Shown here: one piece after another, positions 1 to 7,062 of the stretch
How positions within the stretch are numbered: position 1 is the first letter of the stretch
Layout of the letters: each line of letters starts with the position of its first letter
Assembly: GCA_044508215.1 (NCBI GenBank)
Contig: JBIQID010000018.1
Location: 1 to 32,260, forward strand
Source of the DNA: JAEZFI01 sp044508215
Lineage (GTDB): Bacteria; Actinomycetota; Acidimicrobiia; Acidimicrobiales; Microtrichaceae
DNA length: 32,260 nt
Reading direction: 5' to 3'
The notes under the pieces: model-generated
Databases searched by the model: none
The model's input: only the letters and a program-made list of their open reading frames with translations
What the model was told of the DNA's origin: nothing
Made by a program: the position numbers and the translations under genes

Positions 1-611
1 CTCGGCGACGACACCACCTCCAGGTCGTACTGCTGCTCGAGTGCCTCGAGGCCGTCCCACAGCCGCACGCCGCGCCCGAGGAGGATCGGCACCACGACGA
101 CGTGCAGGTGGTCGACGAGCCCGGCTGCGATGAAGTCCCGAAGCATCGTGGGCCCGCCCCCGATCCGGACGTCCTGGCCGGCAGCCGCCTCCTTCGCCAC
201 CTCGAGCGCATCTTCCGGCGTCGCGGACACGAAGTGGAACGTCGTGCCGCCCTCCATCTCGATCGACGACAGTGGCCGGTGGGTCAGCACGAAGGTCGGG
301 GTGTGGAACGGAGGATCGTCCCCCCACCACCCCCGCCACGAGGGGTCGTCCTGCCAGCCGGGCGGACCGAACTTCCCGGCACCCATGATCTCGGCGCCGA
401 TCCCCGGTCCGTGCCGCTCGGCCATCACGTCGTCGACGCCCGCCGAGCCGCCCGCCTCGCCGAAGATCTGCCGGCGACCGAACCGGGTGGCGAACATCCA
501 CTCGTGGAGGCGCTCGCCGGCGTGACCGAACGGCGCCTCGAGGCTGAGCCCCTCCCCCGTAGCGAACCCGTCGAGAGAGATCGAGAAGTTGTGGACCCTG
601 ACGCGCTGCAT
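1..611 (-). CDS. Dihydrofolate reductase family protein (RibD C-terminal-like), 3' end cut by window
   Basis: The reading frame runs from an ATG at 611 leftward off the window edge, so about 203 codons are visible and the C-terminus is missing. A strong ribosome site (GGAGGAG) lies about 5 nt before the ATG. The protein opens with RVHNFSISLDGF, the start typical of the YyaP/YwjB branch of the RibD-C/dihydrofolate reductase fold. Further on it has GRRQIFGEAGG and a nucleotide-loop-like IGGGPTMLRDFIAAGLVDHL, followed by LHVVVVPILLGRG, all standard for the family. These proteins bind NAD(P)H, but their substrates are mostly unknown, so no pathway is assigned. It is divergent from the SRPBCC/ArsR pair, and its upstream region borders their promoter. 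The fold is confident; the function is open. Confidence 0.85.
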   Translation of the reverse strand, partial: MQRVRVHNFSISLDGFATGEGLSLEAPFGHAGERLHEWMFATRFGRRQIFGEAGGSAGVDDVMAERHGPGIGAEIMGAGKFGPPGWQDDPSWRGWWGDDPPFHTPTFVLTHRPLSSIEMEGGTTFHFVSATPEDALEVAKEAAAGQDVRIGGGPTMLRDFIAAGLVDHLHVVVVPILLGRGVRLWDGLEALEQQYDLEVVSSP

Positions 612-710
612 GGTGGCTCCTCCCACATCGGCGCTCGTCTCGATGGTGGACGGCGTCCGGCCCGCGATCTCATCTACCACCGCGACGTTGGACCACCTTC
701 GAAGAACCCC

Positions 711-740
711 TTGATGGCAACCTCAGAGTTGCCATATGTT
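711..740 (+). promoter_or_regulatory. Promoter of the SRPBCC-ArsR unit with an operator palindrome in the spacer
   Basis: TTGATG (711-716) and TATGTT (735-740) are separated by 18 nt, and TATGTT ends 6 nt before the ATG at 747, so the transcript is probably leaderless. A perfect inverted repeat, ATGGCAAC-CTCAGA-GTTGCCAT (714-735), fills the spacer. The second gene of the unit encodes an ArsR repressor. A dyad of this size placed between the -35 and -10 boxes is where such a repressor would block polymerase, so autoregulation is the likely reading. Confidence 0.7.
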
Positions 741-746
741 CGACCC

Positions 747-1187
747 ATGACCGACACGACGATCCCCGACACCATCGAGCGCACCGCCGAACTGCCCCAC
801 CCCGTCGAGCGGGTCTGGGCTGCACTCACCGACCCGGCCATCTTCGGACGCTGGTTCGCCCAGTCGGCGTCGTGGGAGCTCCGCGAGGACGCGCCCATGA
901 CGATCAGCTGGGAGGAGCACGGCACCGCCCCGGGCGTCATCGTGGCGGTCGAGCCGATGACGCGCTTCGCCTTCCGCTGGGGCAGTGACGACCGGCCCCT
1001 GGAACCGGGCGAGAGCACCCTCGTCGAGTGGACGTTGGCACCGACCGACGACGGCGGCGGCACGACGCTCACCCTCGTGGAGTCCGGTTTTGCCACGCTC
1101 TACAACGGGCCGGAGCAGATCGTCGACAACACCCAGGGCTGGCGCGAGCAGTTCGAGGCCCTCGCCGCCCACCTCGCAGCGGCCTGA
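747..1187 (+). CDS. SRPBCC/AHSA1-domain protein
   Basis: A 146-residue protein of the START/Bet v1-like SRPBCC fold, AHSA1 (activator of Hsp90 ATPase homologue 1-like) branch. Visible family marks are the N-terminal IERTAELPHPVERVWAALTDP, the FGRWFAQ turn, and the C-terminal GWREQFEALAAHL helix. Bacterial members bind small hydrophobic ligands, but the ligand of this one cannot be read from sequence. The ATG at 747 was chosen because a -10 box ends 6 nt upstream, which suits leaderless translation; an open frame continues upstream to 102 but lacks family sequence. It precedes an ArsR regulator with only a short gap, a very common actinobacterial SRPBCC-ArsR arrangement, so the two are probably one autoregulated unit. 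Confidence 0.85.
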   Translation: MTDTTIPDTIERTAELPHPVERVWAALTDPAIFGRWFAQSASWELREDAPMTISWEEHGTAPGVIVAVEPMTRFAFRWGSDDRPLEPGESTLVEWTLAPTDDGGGTTLTLVESGFATLYNGPEQIVDNTQGWREQFEALAAHLAAA

Positions 1188-1231
1188 ACCAGTTGCCCGA
1201 ACCGGGACCCGCCCGCCCGGAGGACGCCGCC

Positions 1232-1534
1232 GTGGCGGTGTTCGCCGCCCTCGTGGACCCGATGCGCCGCCAGATCCTGAACCGCCTCGCGCTCAAGGGC
1301 CCGGCGACCGTCAGCGAGCTCGCCGACGACCTGCCCATCACGCGGCAGGCCGTCGCCAAGCACCTCGCCCAGCTCGTGGACGCCGGCTTGCTGATCGCCG
1401 GAGAGCCCGAGGGGCGACGGGTCCGCTACCGGACGCGACCCGGGGCGCTCAACGCCGCGCTCGCCTGGCTGTCGGCGCTCGCGAACCGCTGGGACGATCG
1501 ACTGGACGACCTGCGTTCACACCTCGGCACATGA
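1232..1534 (+). CDS. ArsR-family winged-helix transcriptional regulator
   Basis: A 100-residue protein with the standard ArsR core: VFAALVDPMRRQILNRLALKGPATVSELADDLPITRQAVAKHLAQLVDAGLL, then the wing EGRRVRYR. The HTH is at about residues 30-53. The GTG at 1232 is preferred because GGAGGA lies 7 nt upstream and the protein then begins at the usual family position; a TTG at 1193 would add 13 residues. No metal-binding cysteine pair is present, so this is not an arsenic or cadmium sensor of the classical type. It follows the SRPBCC gene and probably represses the shared promoter through the palindrome at 714-735. The ligand, if any, is unknown. Confidence 0.85.
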   Translation: MAVFAALVDPMRRQILNRLALKGPATVSELADDLPITRQAVAKHLAQLVDAGLLIAGEPEGRRVRYRTRPGALNAALAWLSALANRWDDRLDDLRSHLGT

Positions 1535-1553
1535 CCCCCATCACCCGGGCGCT

Positions 1554-1898
1554 TCAGCCGCCCTGCTCGCCGAGGCGCCGCTCGAGCTCCATGATCCGAG
1601 CGATGGCGGCGGCATTGGTGCCCTCGGCGGCCAGCTCCGCGGCTCGGCTGAGGATCTCGAGGTCGTTGCGGCTGTAGCGCCGCTGGTTCCCCGACGGCCT
1701 CGCCTGCTCGAGCTCGGCGGCCACGCCGAGACGCCGGAGGGCCTGCGGATCCAGCTGCAGCATGTCGGACACGACGGCCATCGTGAAGAGCGGCTCGTCG
1801 GGGTCGTCGATGCGATCCCTCCACGAACGCGAACGGGGGGCGCCCCGCTGTGGAGCGCCCCCAGGGTTGCCTCGGCGCGGGTCTCGCGCCGGGCTCAC
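1554..1898 (-). CDS. HspR-like MerR-family regulator
   Basis: A 114-residue protein with an Arg/Pro-rich N-terminal tail of about 33 residues. A compact MerR-type HTH follows: LFTMAVVSDMLQLDPQALRRL at about 37-57, then the wing NQRRYSRNDLEIL. The closing helix, GTNAAAIARIMELERRL, matches the GINxxGIxxIxEL element of HspR repressors. The GTG start overlaps the Hsp20 stop codon by 4 nt (GTGA), which implies translational coupling. HspR proteins repress heat-shock operons and are often encoded with their targets, so control of the upstream hsp20 promoter is the natural inference. The usual Tyr-Asp/Glu after the recognition helix is missing and the wing is short, so it is a divergent member. Confidence 0.75.
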   Translation of the reverse strand: MSPARDPRRGNPGGAPQRGAPRSRSWRDRIDDPDEPLFTMAVVSDMLQLDPQALRRLGVAAELEQARPSGNQRRYSRNDLEILSRAAELAAEGTNAAAIARIMELERRLGEQGG

Positions 1899-2332
1899 GT
1901 CGAGCCGCCGGCCGAGATCGCCGTCTGCGACTGGTCGGCGTCGGAGTGGCGCACCGTGATCTGGCGAGGCTTCGCAGCATCACGGAGCGGGATGCGGAGC
2001 CGGAGCACGCCGTCGACGTATTCGGCGTCGACGTGGTCCACGTCGAGCACGTCGCCCAGCATCACGCGCCGGGTGATGGTGGTGTCACCCCGCTCGCGCA
2101 CGAGGAACTGCGCCCCTTCGGGCGCCGAGCGGACACGGCGGGCGTGCAAGCGCAGCTCGCCCCGCTCGATCTGGAGGTCGATGCTCTCCGGGTCGACGCC
2201 CGGCAGGTCGAACTCCACGTTCACCACGTCGCCGACCCGGTAGGCATCCATCCCGGCGAACGTGCCCTGCGTGCCCTGCAGCATCCGGGACACCGGGAAC
2301 CATTCCGTGAGGGGATCGGTACGCATCAACAT
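1895..2332 (-). CDS. Hsp20/alpha-crystallin small heat-shock protein
   Basis: A 145-residue small heat-shock chaperone that holds unfolding proteins in the cytoplasm. The alpha-crystallin domain spans about residues 30-125. It has the sequence DVVNVEFDLPGVDPESIDLQIERGELRLHARR, a GDTTITRRVMLGDVLDVDHVDAEYVDGVLRLRIPL strand block, and a short tail. The ATG at 2332 is chosen because AGGAGG (2343-2348 on the opposite strand) lies about 10 nt upstream; a GTG at 2341 is too close to that site and an ATG at 2326 is too far. It is the first gene of a two-gene unit with the HspR-like regulator and is read from the palindromic promoter at 2362-2400. Confidence 0.92.
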   Translation of the reverse strand: MLMRTDPLTEWFPVSRMLQGTQGTFAGMDAYRVGDVVNVEFDLPGVDPESIDLQIERGELRLHARRVRSAPEGAQFLVRERGDTTITRRVMLGDVLDVDHVDAEYVDGVLRLRIPLRDAAKPRQITVRHSDADQSQTAISAGGST

Positions 2333-2361
2333 GACAAGCACCTCCTGGTGATCGGAATCGT

Positions 2362-2400
2362 TTCGCTGGTTGTCAGCATAGCTGACAACCAGCGAAACTC
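2362..2400 (-). promoter_or_regulatory. 39-bp palindromic operator/promoter of hsp20
   Basis: Two perfect 18-bp arms, GTTTCGCTGGTTGTCAGC and its complement, flank a 3-nt centre (2380-2382). Read on the minus strand, TATGCT at the centre fits a -10 box, and TTGAGT, which straddles the palindrome's upstream edge, fits a -35 box at a 16-nt distance. A repressor bound here would cover the whole core promoter. The sequence does not match the classical HspR box (CTTGAGT-N7-ACTCAAG), so either the HspR-like protein has changed specificity or another regulator acts here. Confidence 0.75.
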
Positions 2401-2432
2401 AACCTGTCACCTGCTGCGGAGGCGCCGCGTTT

Positions 2433-5400
2433 TCAGTCGCTGAGCCTCCGACGCCGCGTGAGCTCCGTCACCGCACCCGCGATGCACAGGACGAGGCCCA
2501 GCAGCACGAGCGACGTGACGTCCGAGCCGGTGATGGCGAGGCGCCGCTCCCTCGGAGCGGGTGCGGTGCCGCGGGGCGCAGGCGAACGCTCCGCCTCGGC
2601 GTCCATGACGAGCACGTCCAGGCTCACCGTGCGGGTCGAGCCGTCGGACCCGACGCCGTTCAGCTGGATCTCCTCCTCGCCCAGCTCGAGGTCCTCCGGG
2701 AGGTCGAACGGCGCCGAGAAGCTGCCATCCGGACCGACGGTGACCTGACCGAGCAGCACGCCGGCACCCGCCATCCACACGTCGACCGTGCTCCCGGGCT
2801 CGAAGCCGCTCCCGGTGACCATGGTCGACCGGCCCCGCTGGAACACGAGGCGACCGCTCGGGTCGGTGGGGGTGGGCTTGCCGTCGTCGTCGAGGCCGGT
2901 CACGTCGACCGTGACGCCGCCGCCCTGCACTCGGGCGGTGCCGGTCGGGATCGCCTCGCCACCCGGGCGCCCGCCGATCGCGGTCGTCGAGCTCTCGGGC
3001 ACGCCGCCCACGAGGACGTTCGAGCCAGCGTTGCCGGAGCCGCCACCGGAGCCGCCCTTGCCGCCGGACCCACCGCCGGTGCCGCCGAACCCACCCGGAA
3101 CATCGGGAACGGTCACCACGCCGAGGACGGGCGTCCCCGGGACCATGGCGCTGGCAGCGCCCGCGCCGGCAGCGTTGACCGCCCGCAGCAGGACCGGGTA
3201 GGTCGTGCCGTTCGCGAGCGGCTGGATCACGAGCGGGCTCGTGGTGCCCGCCGGGGCGCGGGTGACCCAGGTGGTGCCGCCGTCGATGGAGTACTGGTAG
3301 TTCGTCACCGGAGCGCCGCCGTCGTCGCTCGGTGCAGTGAACGAGACGGTGAGCGTGCGGTTGCCCGCCTTGATCGAGGTGATCGTCGGAGCAGTCGGGA
3401 CCCGCCGCGGCGTGGAGGACACGGGATCCGACGCCGGGCCGGTGCCCGCTGCGTTGATCGCGCTGACTCGGTAGCTGGCGGCCTCGCCGTTCGTCAGGCC
3501 AGCGACCGTGTAGGTGGTCGCGTCGGTGCCCGTGTCAGCCGCCAGGACCACCCAGGTGGAACCGTCGACCGACCGCTCGATGAGGTAGCCGGTGATCGGG
3601 GCGCCGCCATCCGAGGCGGGCTCCGTCCACGAGAGCGTGACCTCACCGTCGTTGGGCGTCGCGGTCAGGGAGCGGGGCTCCGTCGGGACGCGCCGCGGGG
3701 TGGTCGTCTCCGGCGCCGAGGGGGCGCCGGTGCCGACCGCGTTGGTCGCGGAGACCCGGAACGACGTGGGGACGCCGTTCGTGAGGCCGGAGACGGTCGC
3801 AGCGGTGGCGGTCGAACCCGTGTCGGCCACGACGACCGTCCAGGTCGACCCGTCGGTCGAGGTCTCGATCCGGTAGCCCGTCACGGGCGTCCCACCGTCG
3901 TCGGCCGGCGCGGTCCAGCTCAGCTCGGCCTGTCCGTCACCGGGGACGGCAGCGAGGTCGGTGGGTGCGCCGGGGACCGCGACGGGTGTCGCCGAGGCCG
4001 GGTCCGAGGCGACGCTCACACCGTTCGCGTTGATGGCGTAGACCCGGAACGATCGGGTCACGCCGTTGGGCAGCCCCATGATCCGCTGGGTGGTCACCGT
4101 GCTGCCCGTGTTGGCGATCAGCGTGTGGTACCCGGCGCCGGAGTCCATCTCGATCCGGTACCCCGTGACGGGCGAACCGCCGACCCAGGTCGGAGCGTCC
4201 CACGAGAGGTCCACCGCACGGTCGTCGGGTGTGGCGACGAGCCCGGTCGGCGCCGCAGGCGGAGCGGGGGTCACAGCGACGCGCACGGTGAGATCGGCCG
4301 ACCCGGTCAGGCCGTTCGCTGTGGCGACGATGCCGAAGGCCTCCTCGGCCGAGGTGAGCTGGGCGTTGATGGCGTCTGCATCCGGGACGAAGGCCCAGGC
4401 GCCGGTCGCGCTGTCGAGGTGGAGCGTGCCGCGCTCGCCCGCCTTGGACGTGTCGTAGGTGTGTCCGCCGAGCACGGTCGAGCCAGCGACGCCGTCCACC
4501 AGGGAGTACGTGATCGGGTCACCCTCGGGGTCGCTGCCCGGCACCGAGCCGGTGCTCATCGTGAAGCTGTCGGTGGCCGCCGTGTTGGTGTAGGTCACGG
4601 GCGGCATCGCCGAGATCGTCGGTGCATCGTCGACCCCGGTGACCTCGGTGGGGATGGTCTCCGTCGTCGGTGGCTGCCCCGGGATGCCGGTCTCGACCGA
4701 GATCGTGCGCGTGGGCGGCGGGTTGTCGCTCGAGTTGTCGTAGTGCACCAGCCGGAGCACCGACTGCGCGACCGCAGCGCTGGCGTCGGAGCTGAGCACC
4801 CGGATGTTGTCGATGTAGAGCGACGCACCGATGGCCAGGCCGCCGGTCGCATCGAAGGAGCCGGTGACGAAGCGGAACCGGTAGTTGCCGTCCGCCGGGA
4901 TCTGACCGGCCGCCGTCGACCAGCCTGCCAGGCGGCCACGGCCGTACATCAGCTCGGTGTGGGCGTTGGTCGCCGTGTTCACGAGGAAGCCGTAGACCTC
5001 GTAGTCGTCGCCACCGTTCGCCGCGGCCCAGTCGAAGGCCAGATCGTCGCCGGCCTTCGCGTCGAAGGGGCTGCTCCAGGCATCCGGCCCGAACACGCTG
5101 CAGTACGGAGGGGTCTTGTTCGTGCCCTGGCAGTTGGTGGTGAAGTAGAGGCGCAGCGAGCTGGTGCTCCCGCTGTACGACGTGATCTCGGAGTACCAGT
5201 TGCCGGCGTTCGTGAGCGGCTTCTCGAGGCCCTCGACCCGCCACCCGGCTTCGGACGCCGCGTAGTTCCAGTCGGTCTGGAACGAGTAGCCGGGCCCGGT
5301 GATGGTGTACGGCGCCGCCGATCCCGAGATCGTGACCGGGCGACCCTGCGTCTTGCTCGCCAGCGCGCCGAGGTTCACGTGCTGCCGGTTGATGGTCCAC

Positions 5401-5891
5401 CCGGTCGGGTTGCCGGAGCCGTCGGTGCCTTCGGAGAAGCTCGAGTTGGGCAGCGCAGCGGAGAAGTTGACCCGCAGCGGTCGGCCCTGCTGGCCGTCGT
5501 TGGTCGAGTCGACGGTGCCGATCTGCTTGTACTGGCCGCCGCCGAGACCCAGGTAGACCGCGGAGCCGATCACGGTCACCTGACCTGCGTCGGTCCCTGG
5601 CGAGGCGGCCTCGGGGAGGAAGAGCGTCTCCTCGGCCGTGGCGCCTGCGACGCTGAACTGGATGTAGCCGTCGGCGAACGAGCCGGCCTCGTCGATCTCG
5701 CCGTTCGGCGCCACCGGCACGGGCCCGCCGTCCTCGGTGAACTCGATCGGGGTCAGGCCGGTGACGGTCGCACCCGACGCTGCGCCCGGGGTGAGGACGA
5801 GCACGGAGGCGACAAGGGCGACGACGGAGGCCGCCGCGCCGAGGAGGCGTCGGACGACTCGCGGTGGGGAATGGGGCTGACGGTTTTGCAC
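2433..5891 (-). CDS. Secreted multidomain FN3 surface protein with LAITG wall anchor
   Basis: A 1152-residue exported protein. The GTG at 5891 has GAAGGT about 6 nt upstream and is followed by an Arg-rich signal peptide ending near residue 40 (TPGAASGA). Residues 45-480 form a region I do not recognise, with Trp/Tyr-rich stretches and a NIRVLSS strand, possibly carbohydrate-binding-like. A VCBS-like repeat (LHLDSATGAWAFVPDADAIN) comes next, then four fibronectin type III domains at about 545-925, each with SW.AP..DGG.PVTGY. A glycine-rich linker and a GSGFEPGSTVDVWM Ig-like domain follow. The C-terminus is LAITG (1118-1122), a hydrophobic helix and RRRR, a class E sortase-type signal. It is likely to be a wall-attached adhesion or matrix protein. 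No enzyme motif was seen. Confidence 0.85.
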   Translation of the reverse strand: MQNRQPHSPPRVVRRLLGAAASVVALVASVLVLTPGAASGATVTGLTPIEFTEDGGPVPVAPNGEIDEAGSFADGYIQFSVAGATAEETLFLPEAASPGTDAGQVTVIGSAVYLGLGGGQYKQIGTVDSTNDGQQGRPLRVNFSAALPNSSFSEGTDGSGNPTGWTINRQHVNLGALASKTQGRPVTISGSAAPYTITGPGYSFQTDWNYAASEAGWRVEGLEKPLTNAGNWYSEITSYSGSTSSLRLYFTTNCQGTNKTPPYCSVFGPDAWSSPFDAKAGDDLAFDWAAANGGDDYEVYGFLVNTATNAHTELMYGRGRLAGWSTAAGQIPADGNYRFRFVTGSFDATGGLAIGASLYIDNIRVLSSDASAAVAQSVLRLVHYDNSSDNPPPTRTISVETGIPGQPPTTETIPTEVTGVDDAPTISAMPPVTYTNTAATDSFTMSTGSVPGSDPEGDPITYSLVDGVAGSTVLGGHTYDTSKAGERGTLHLDSATGAWAFVPDADAINAQLTSAEEAFGIVATANGLTGSADLTVRVAVTPAPPAAPTGLVATPDDRAVDLSWDAPTWVGGSPVTGYRIEMDSGAGYHTLIANTGSTVTTQRIMGLPNGVTRSFRVYAINANGVSVASDPASATPVAVPGAPTDLAAVPGDGQAELSWTAPADDGGTPVTGYRIETSTDGSTWTVVVADTGSTATAATVSGLTNGVPTSFRVSATNAVGTGAPSAPETTTPRRVPTEPRSLTATPNDGEVTLSWTEPASDGGAPITGYLIERSVDGSTWVVLAADTGTDATTYTVAGLTNGEAASYRVSAINAAGTGPASDPVSSTPRRVPTAPTITSIKAGNRTLTVSFTAPSDDGGAPVTNYQYSIDGGTTWVTRAPAGTTSPLVIQPLANGTTYPVLLRAVNAAGAGAASAMVPGTPVLGVVTVPDVPGGFGGTGGGSGGKGGSGGGSGNAGSNVLVGGVPESSTTAIGGRPGGEAIPTGTARVQGGGVTVDVTGLDDDGKPTPTDPSGRLVFQRGRSTMVTGSGFEPGSTVDVWMAGAGVLLGQVTVGPDGSFSAPFDLPEDLELGEEEIQLNGVGSDGSTRTVSLDVLVMDAEAERSPAPRGTAPAPRERRLAITGSDVTSLVLLGLVLCIAGAVTELTRRRRLSD

Positions 5892-5967
5892 CTGGCACCT
5901 TCGGTCGCCGTCGGGCCCACGCTGAGGTGCACGCGCAACTTTCTGCAGATTTTCTCCGCTCGCCGGG

Positions 5968-6318
5968 TCAGCGCGCTGGGTGCTCCCCGAGCTCGCCGCC
6001 GAGGGCGTCGGACGCCCGCTGGTGGAGGAGCACCACCTCGGCCCGCACCTCGGCGCGTTCGGTGATCCGCCGCGACCACGGGATGCGCACCGCGTGCTCG
6101 GCGCCGTCGACCACTGCCACGAAGTCGCTGCCTTCGTCGTCGAAGCCCACCATGCGGGCACTGGACGCCCCAGGGAGCGGACCCAGGGCCCGGACGATCA
6201 GGAGCGAGTCCTCCGCGTGGTCCTCGACCATGTGCCGCACCACGGCATCGACGATCTGCTGCTCGAAGACCGGGCGCGAGGCGGCCCTCTCGTTCGACTG
6301 TGCGCGACCCTGAGACAT
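5968..6318 (-). CDS. DUF2470 domain protein (heme-utilisation associated)
   Basis: A 116-residue cytoplasmic protein. The stretch IVDAVVRHMVEDHAEDSLLIVRAL, then ARMVGFDDEGSDFVAV and VRIPWSRRITERAEVRAEVVLLHQRA, matches the DUF2470 fold. That fold forms the C-terminal part of HugZ/HutZ-type heme-handling proteins and also occurs alone. Here the flavin-split-barrel half is absent, so heme cleavage by this protein alone is unlikely; a heme-binding or accessory role is inferred. It is divergent from the heme oxygenase gene. The ATG at 6318 lies 6 nt after a TAACCT box (6325-6330), so the mRNA is probably leaderless. The FN3 surface protein gene lies 76 nt downstream on the same strand. Confidence 0.8.
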   Translation of the reverse strand: MSQGRAQSNERAASRPVFEQQIVDAVVRHMVEDHAEDSLLIVRALGPLPGASSARMVGFDDEGSDFVAVVDGAEHAVRIPWSRRITERAEVRAEVVLLHQRASDALGGELGEHPAR

Positions 6319-6341
6319 GTGGTTAGGTTACCCGAACACGC
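6319..6341. promoter_or_regulatory. Divergent promoter with half-perfect DtxR/IdeR-like iron box
   Basis: TTAGGTTA (6323-6330) is identical to the left half of the actinobacterial DtxR/IdeR iron box (TTAGGTTAGGCTAACCTAA), but the right half at 6331-6341 agrees poorly. On the minus strand the same bases give TAACCT, a -10 box 6 nt before the DUF2470 start. On the plus strand TAGGTT (6324-6329) could serve the heme oxygenase operon with a leader of about 58 nt. Iron control is plausible for both genes, but the match is only half a site. Confidence 0.4.
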
Positions 6342-6393
6342 CTCGGCGGCTCGTCGGGGCTCTCCCTCCCAACCTGCACACAGGAGAAGCCCG

Positions 6394-7062
6394 ATGTCAG
6401 AACTCGACGCACTCACCGCCGCGGTCCGGCTCTCGGAGCGGATCAGGGAGGCGACGTGGGGCCAGCACGGCGACGCCGAGCACTCGTCGTACATGGACGC
6501 CCTGATGGGCAAGCGCCTCGACCGCGAGCAGTACGCGCAGATGGTCGTGCAGCTCTGGTTCGTCTACCGCGAGCTGGAGGCGGCCGGCTCCGCATGGGTG
6601 GGCGATCCCGCCATCGCGCCCTTCCTCGACGCGCGGCTGGACCGCACCGCCAGGCTGGAAGCGGACCTCGAGGTCCTGCTGGGCGCCGGGTGGCGGGACC
6701 GTGTCGTGGCGATGCCCGAGACCGAGGCCTACGTCGCCCGGATCGCCGAGGTGGGCCGCACGTGGGGGCTGGGGTACGTCGCCCACCACTACACCCGCTA
6801 CCTGGGAGACCTGTCCGGGGGCCAGTTCATCGGCCGGGTGGTGCGTGACGCCTACCAGCTCGAGCGCGACCGCGGTGCCGCCTTCTACACCTTCGAGATC
6901 CCCGAGCCAGGAGCGTGGAAGGAGGCGTACCGCCGCCGTCTCGACGAGCTCGAGGTGGACGACGACGAGGCGCAGCGGGCGATCGAGGAGGTCCGCGAGG
7001 CCTACCGCCTGAACACCGAGCTGCTGGCTGCGCTCGGCCACGAGGTGCTCGGCGCGAGATGA
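6394..7062 (+). CDS. hmuO: Heme oxygenase (biliverdin-producing), HmuO type
   Basis: A 222-residue all-helical heme oxygenase of the HO-1/HmuO family, the usual length. It cleaves heme with O2 and electrons to biliverdin, CO and Fe2+ in the cytosol. The proximal heme ligand is His25 in TWGQHGDAEHSSYM. The distal glycine-rich helix is YTRYLGDLSGGQ, with the conserved Asp139 that organises the water network. AGGAGA lies 6 nt before the ATG at 6394. It is the first gene of the hmuOTUV unit: its stop overlaps the HmuT start by 4 nt (ATGA), so oxygenase and importer are made together. The arrangement argues for iron supply from imported heme rather than pigment synthesis. Confidence 0.93.
   Translation: MSELDALTAAVRLSERIREATWGQHGDAEHSSYMDALMGKRLDREQYAQMVVQLWFVYRELEAAGSAWVGDPAIAPFLDARLDRTARLEADLEVLLGAGWRDRVVAMPETEAYVARIAEVGRTWGLGYVAHHYTRYLGDLSGGQFIGRVVRDAYQLERDRGAAFYTFEIPEPGAWKEAYRRRLDELEVDDDEAQRAIEEVREAYRLNTELLAALGHEVLGAR

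Noticed and set aside
2411..2432. GCGG-AGGCG-CCGC followed by GTTTT near the end of the FN3 gene
   Set aside because: The T-run is on the strand that has no gene ending there, and the stem is only 4 bp.
4125..6065. Very long open frame on the plus strand opposite the FN3 surface protein
   Set aside because: Its translation is Arg/Gly/Val-rich with no domain, and the minus-strand frame carries a signal peptide, FN3 repeats and a wall anchor. It is a GC-driven shadow.
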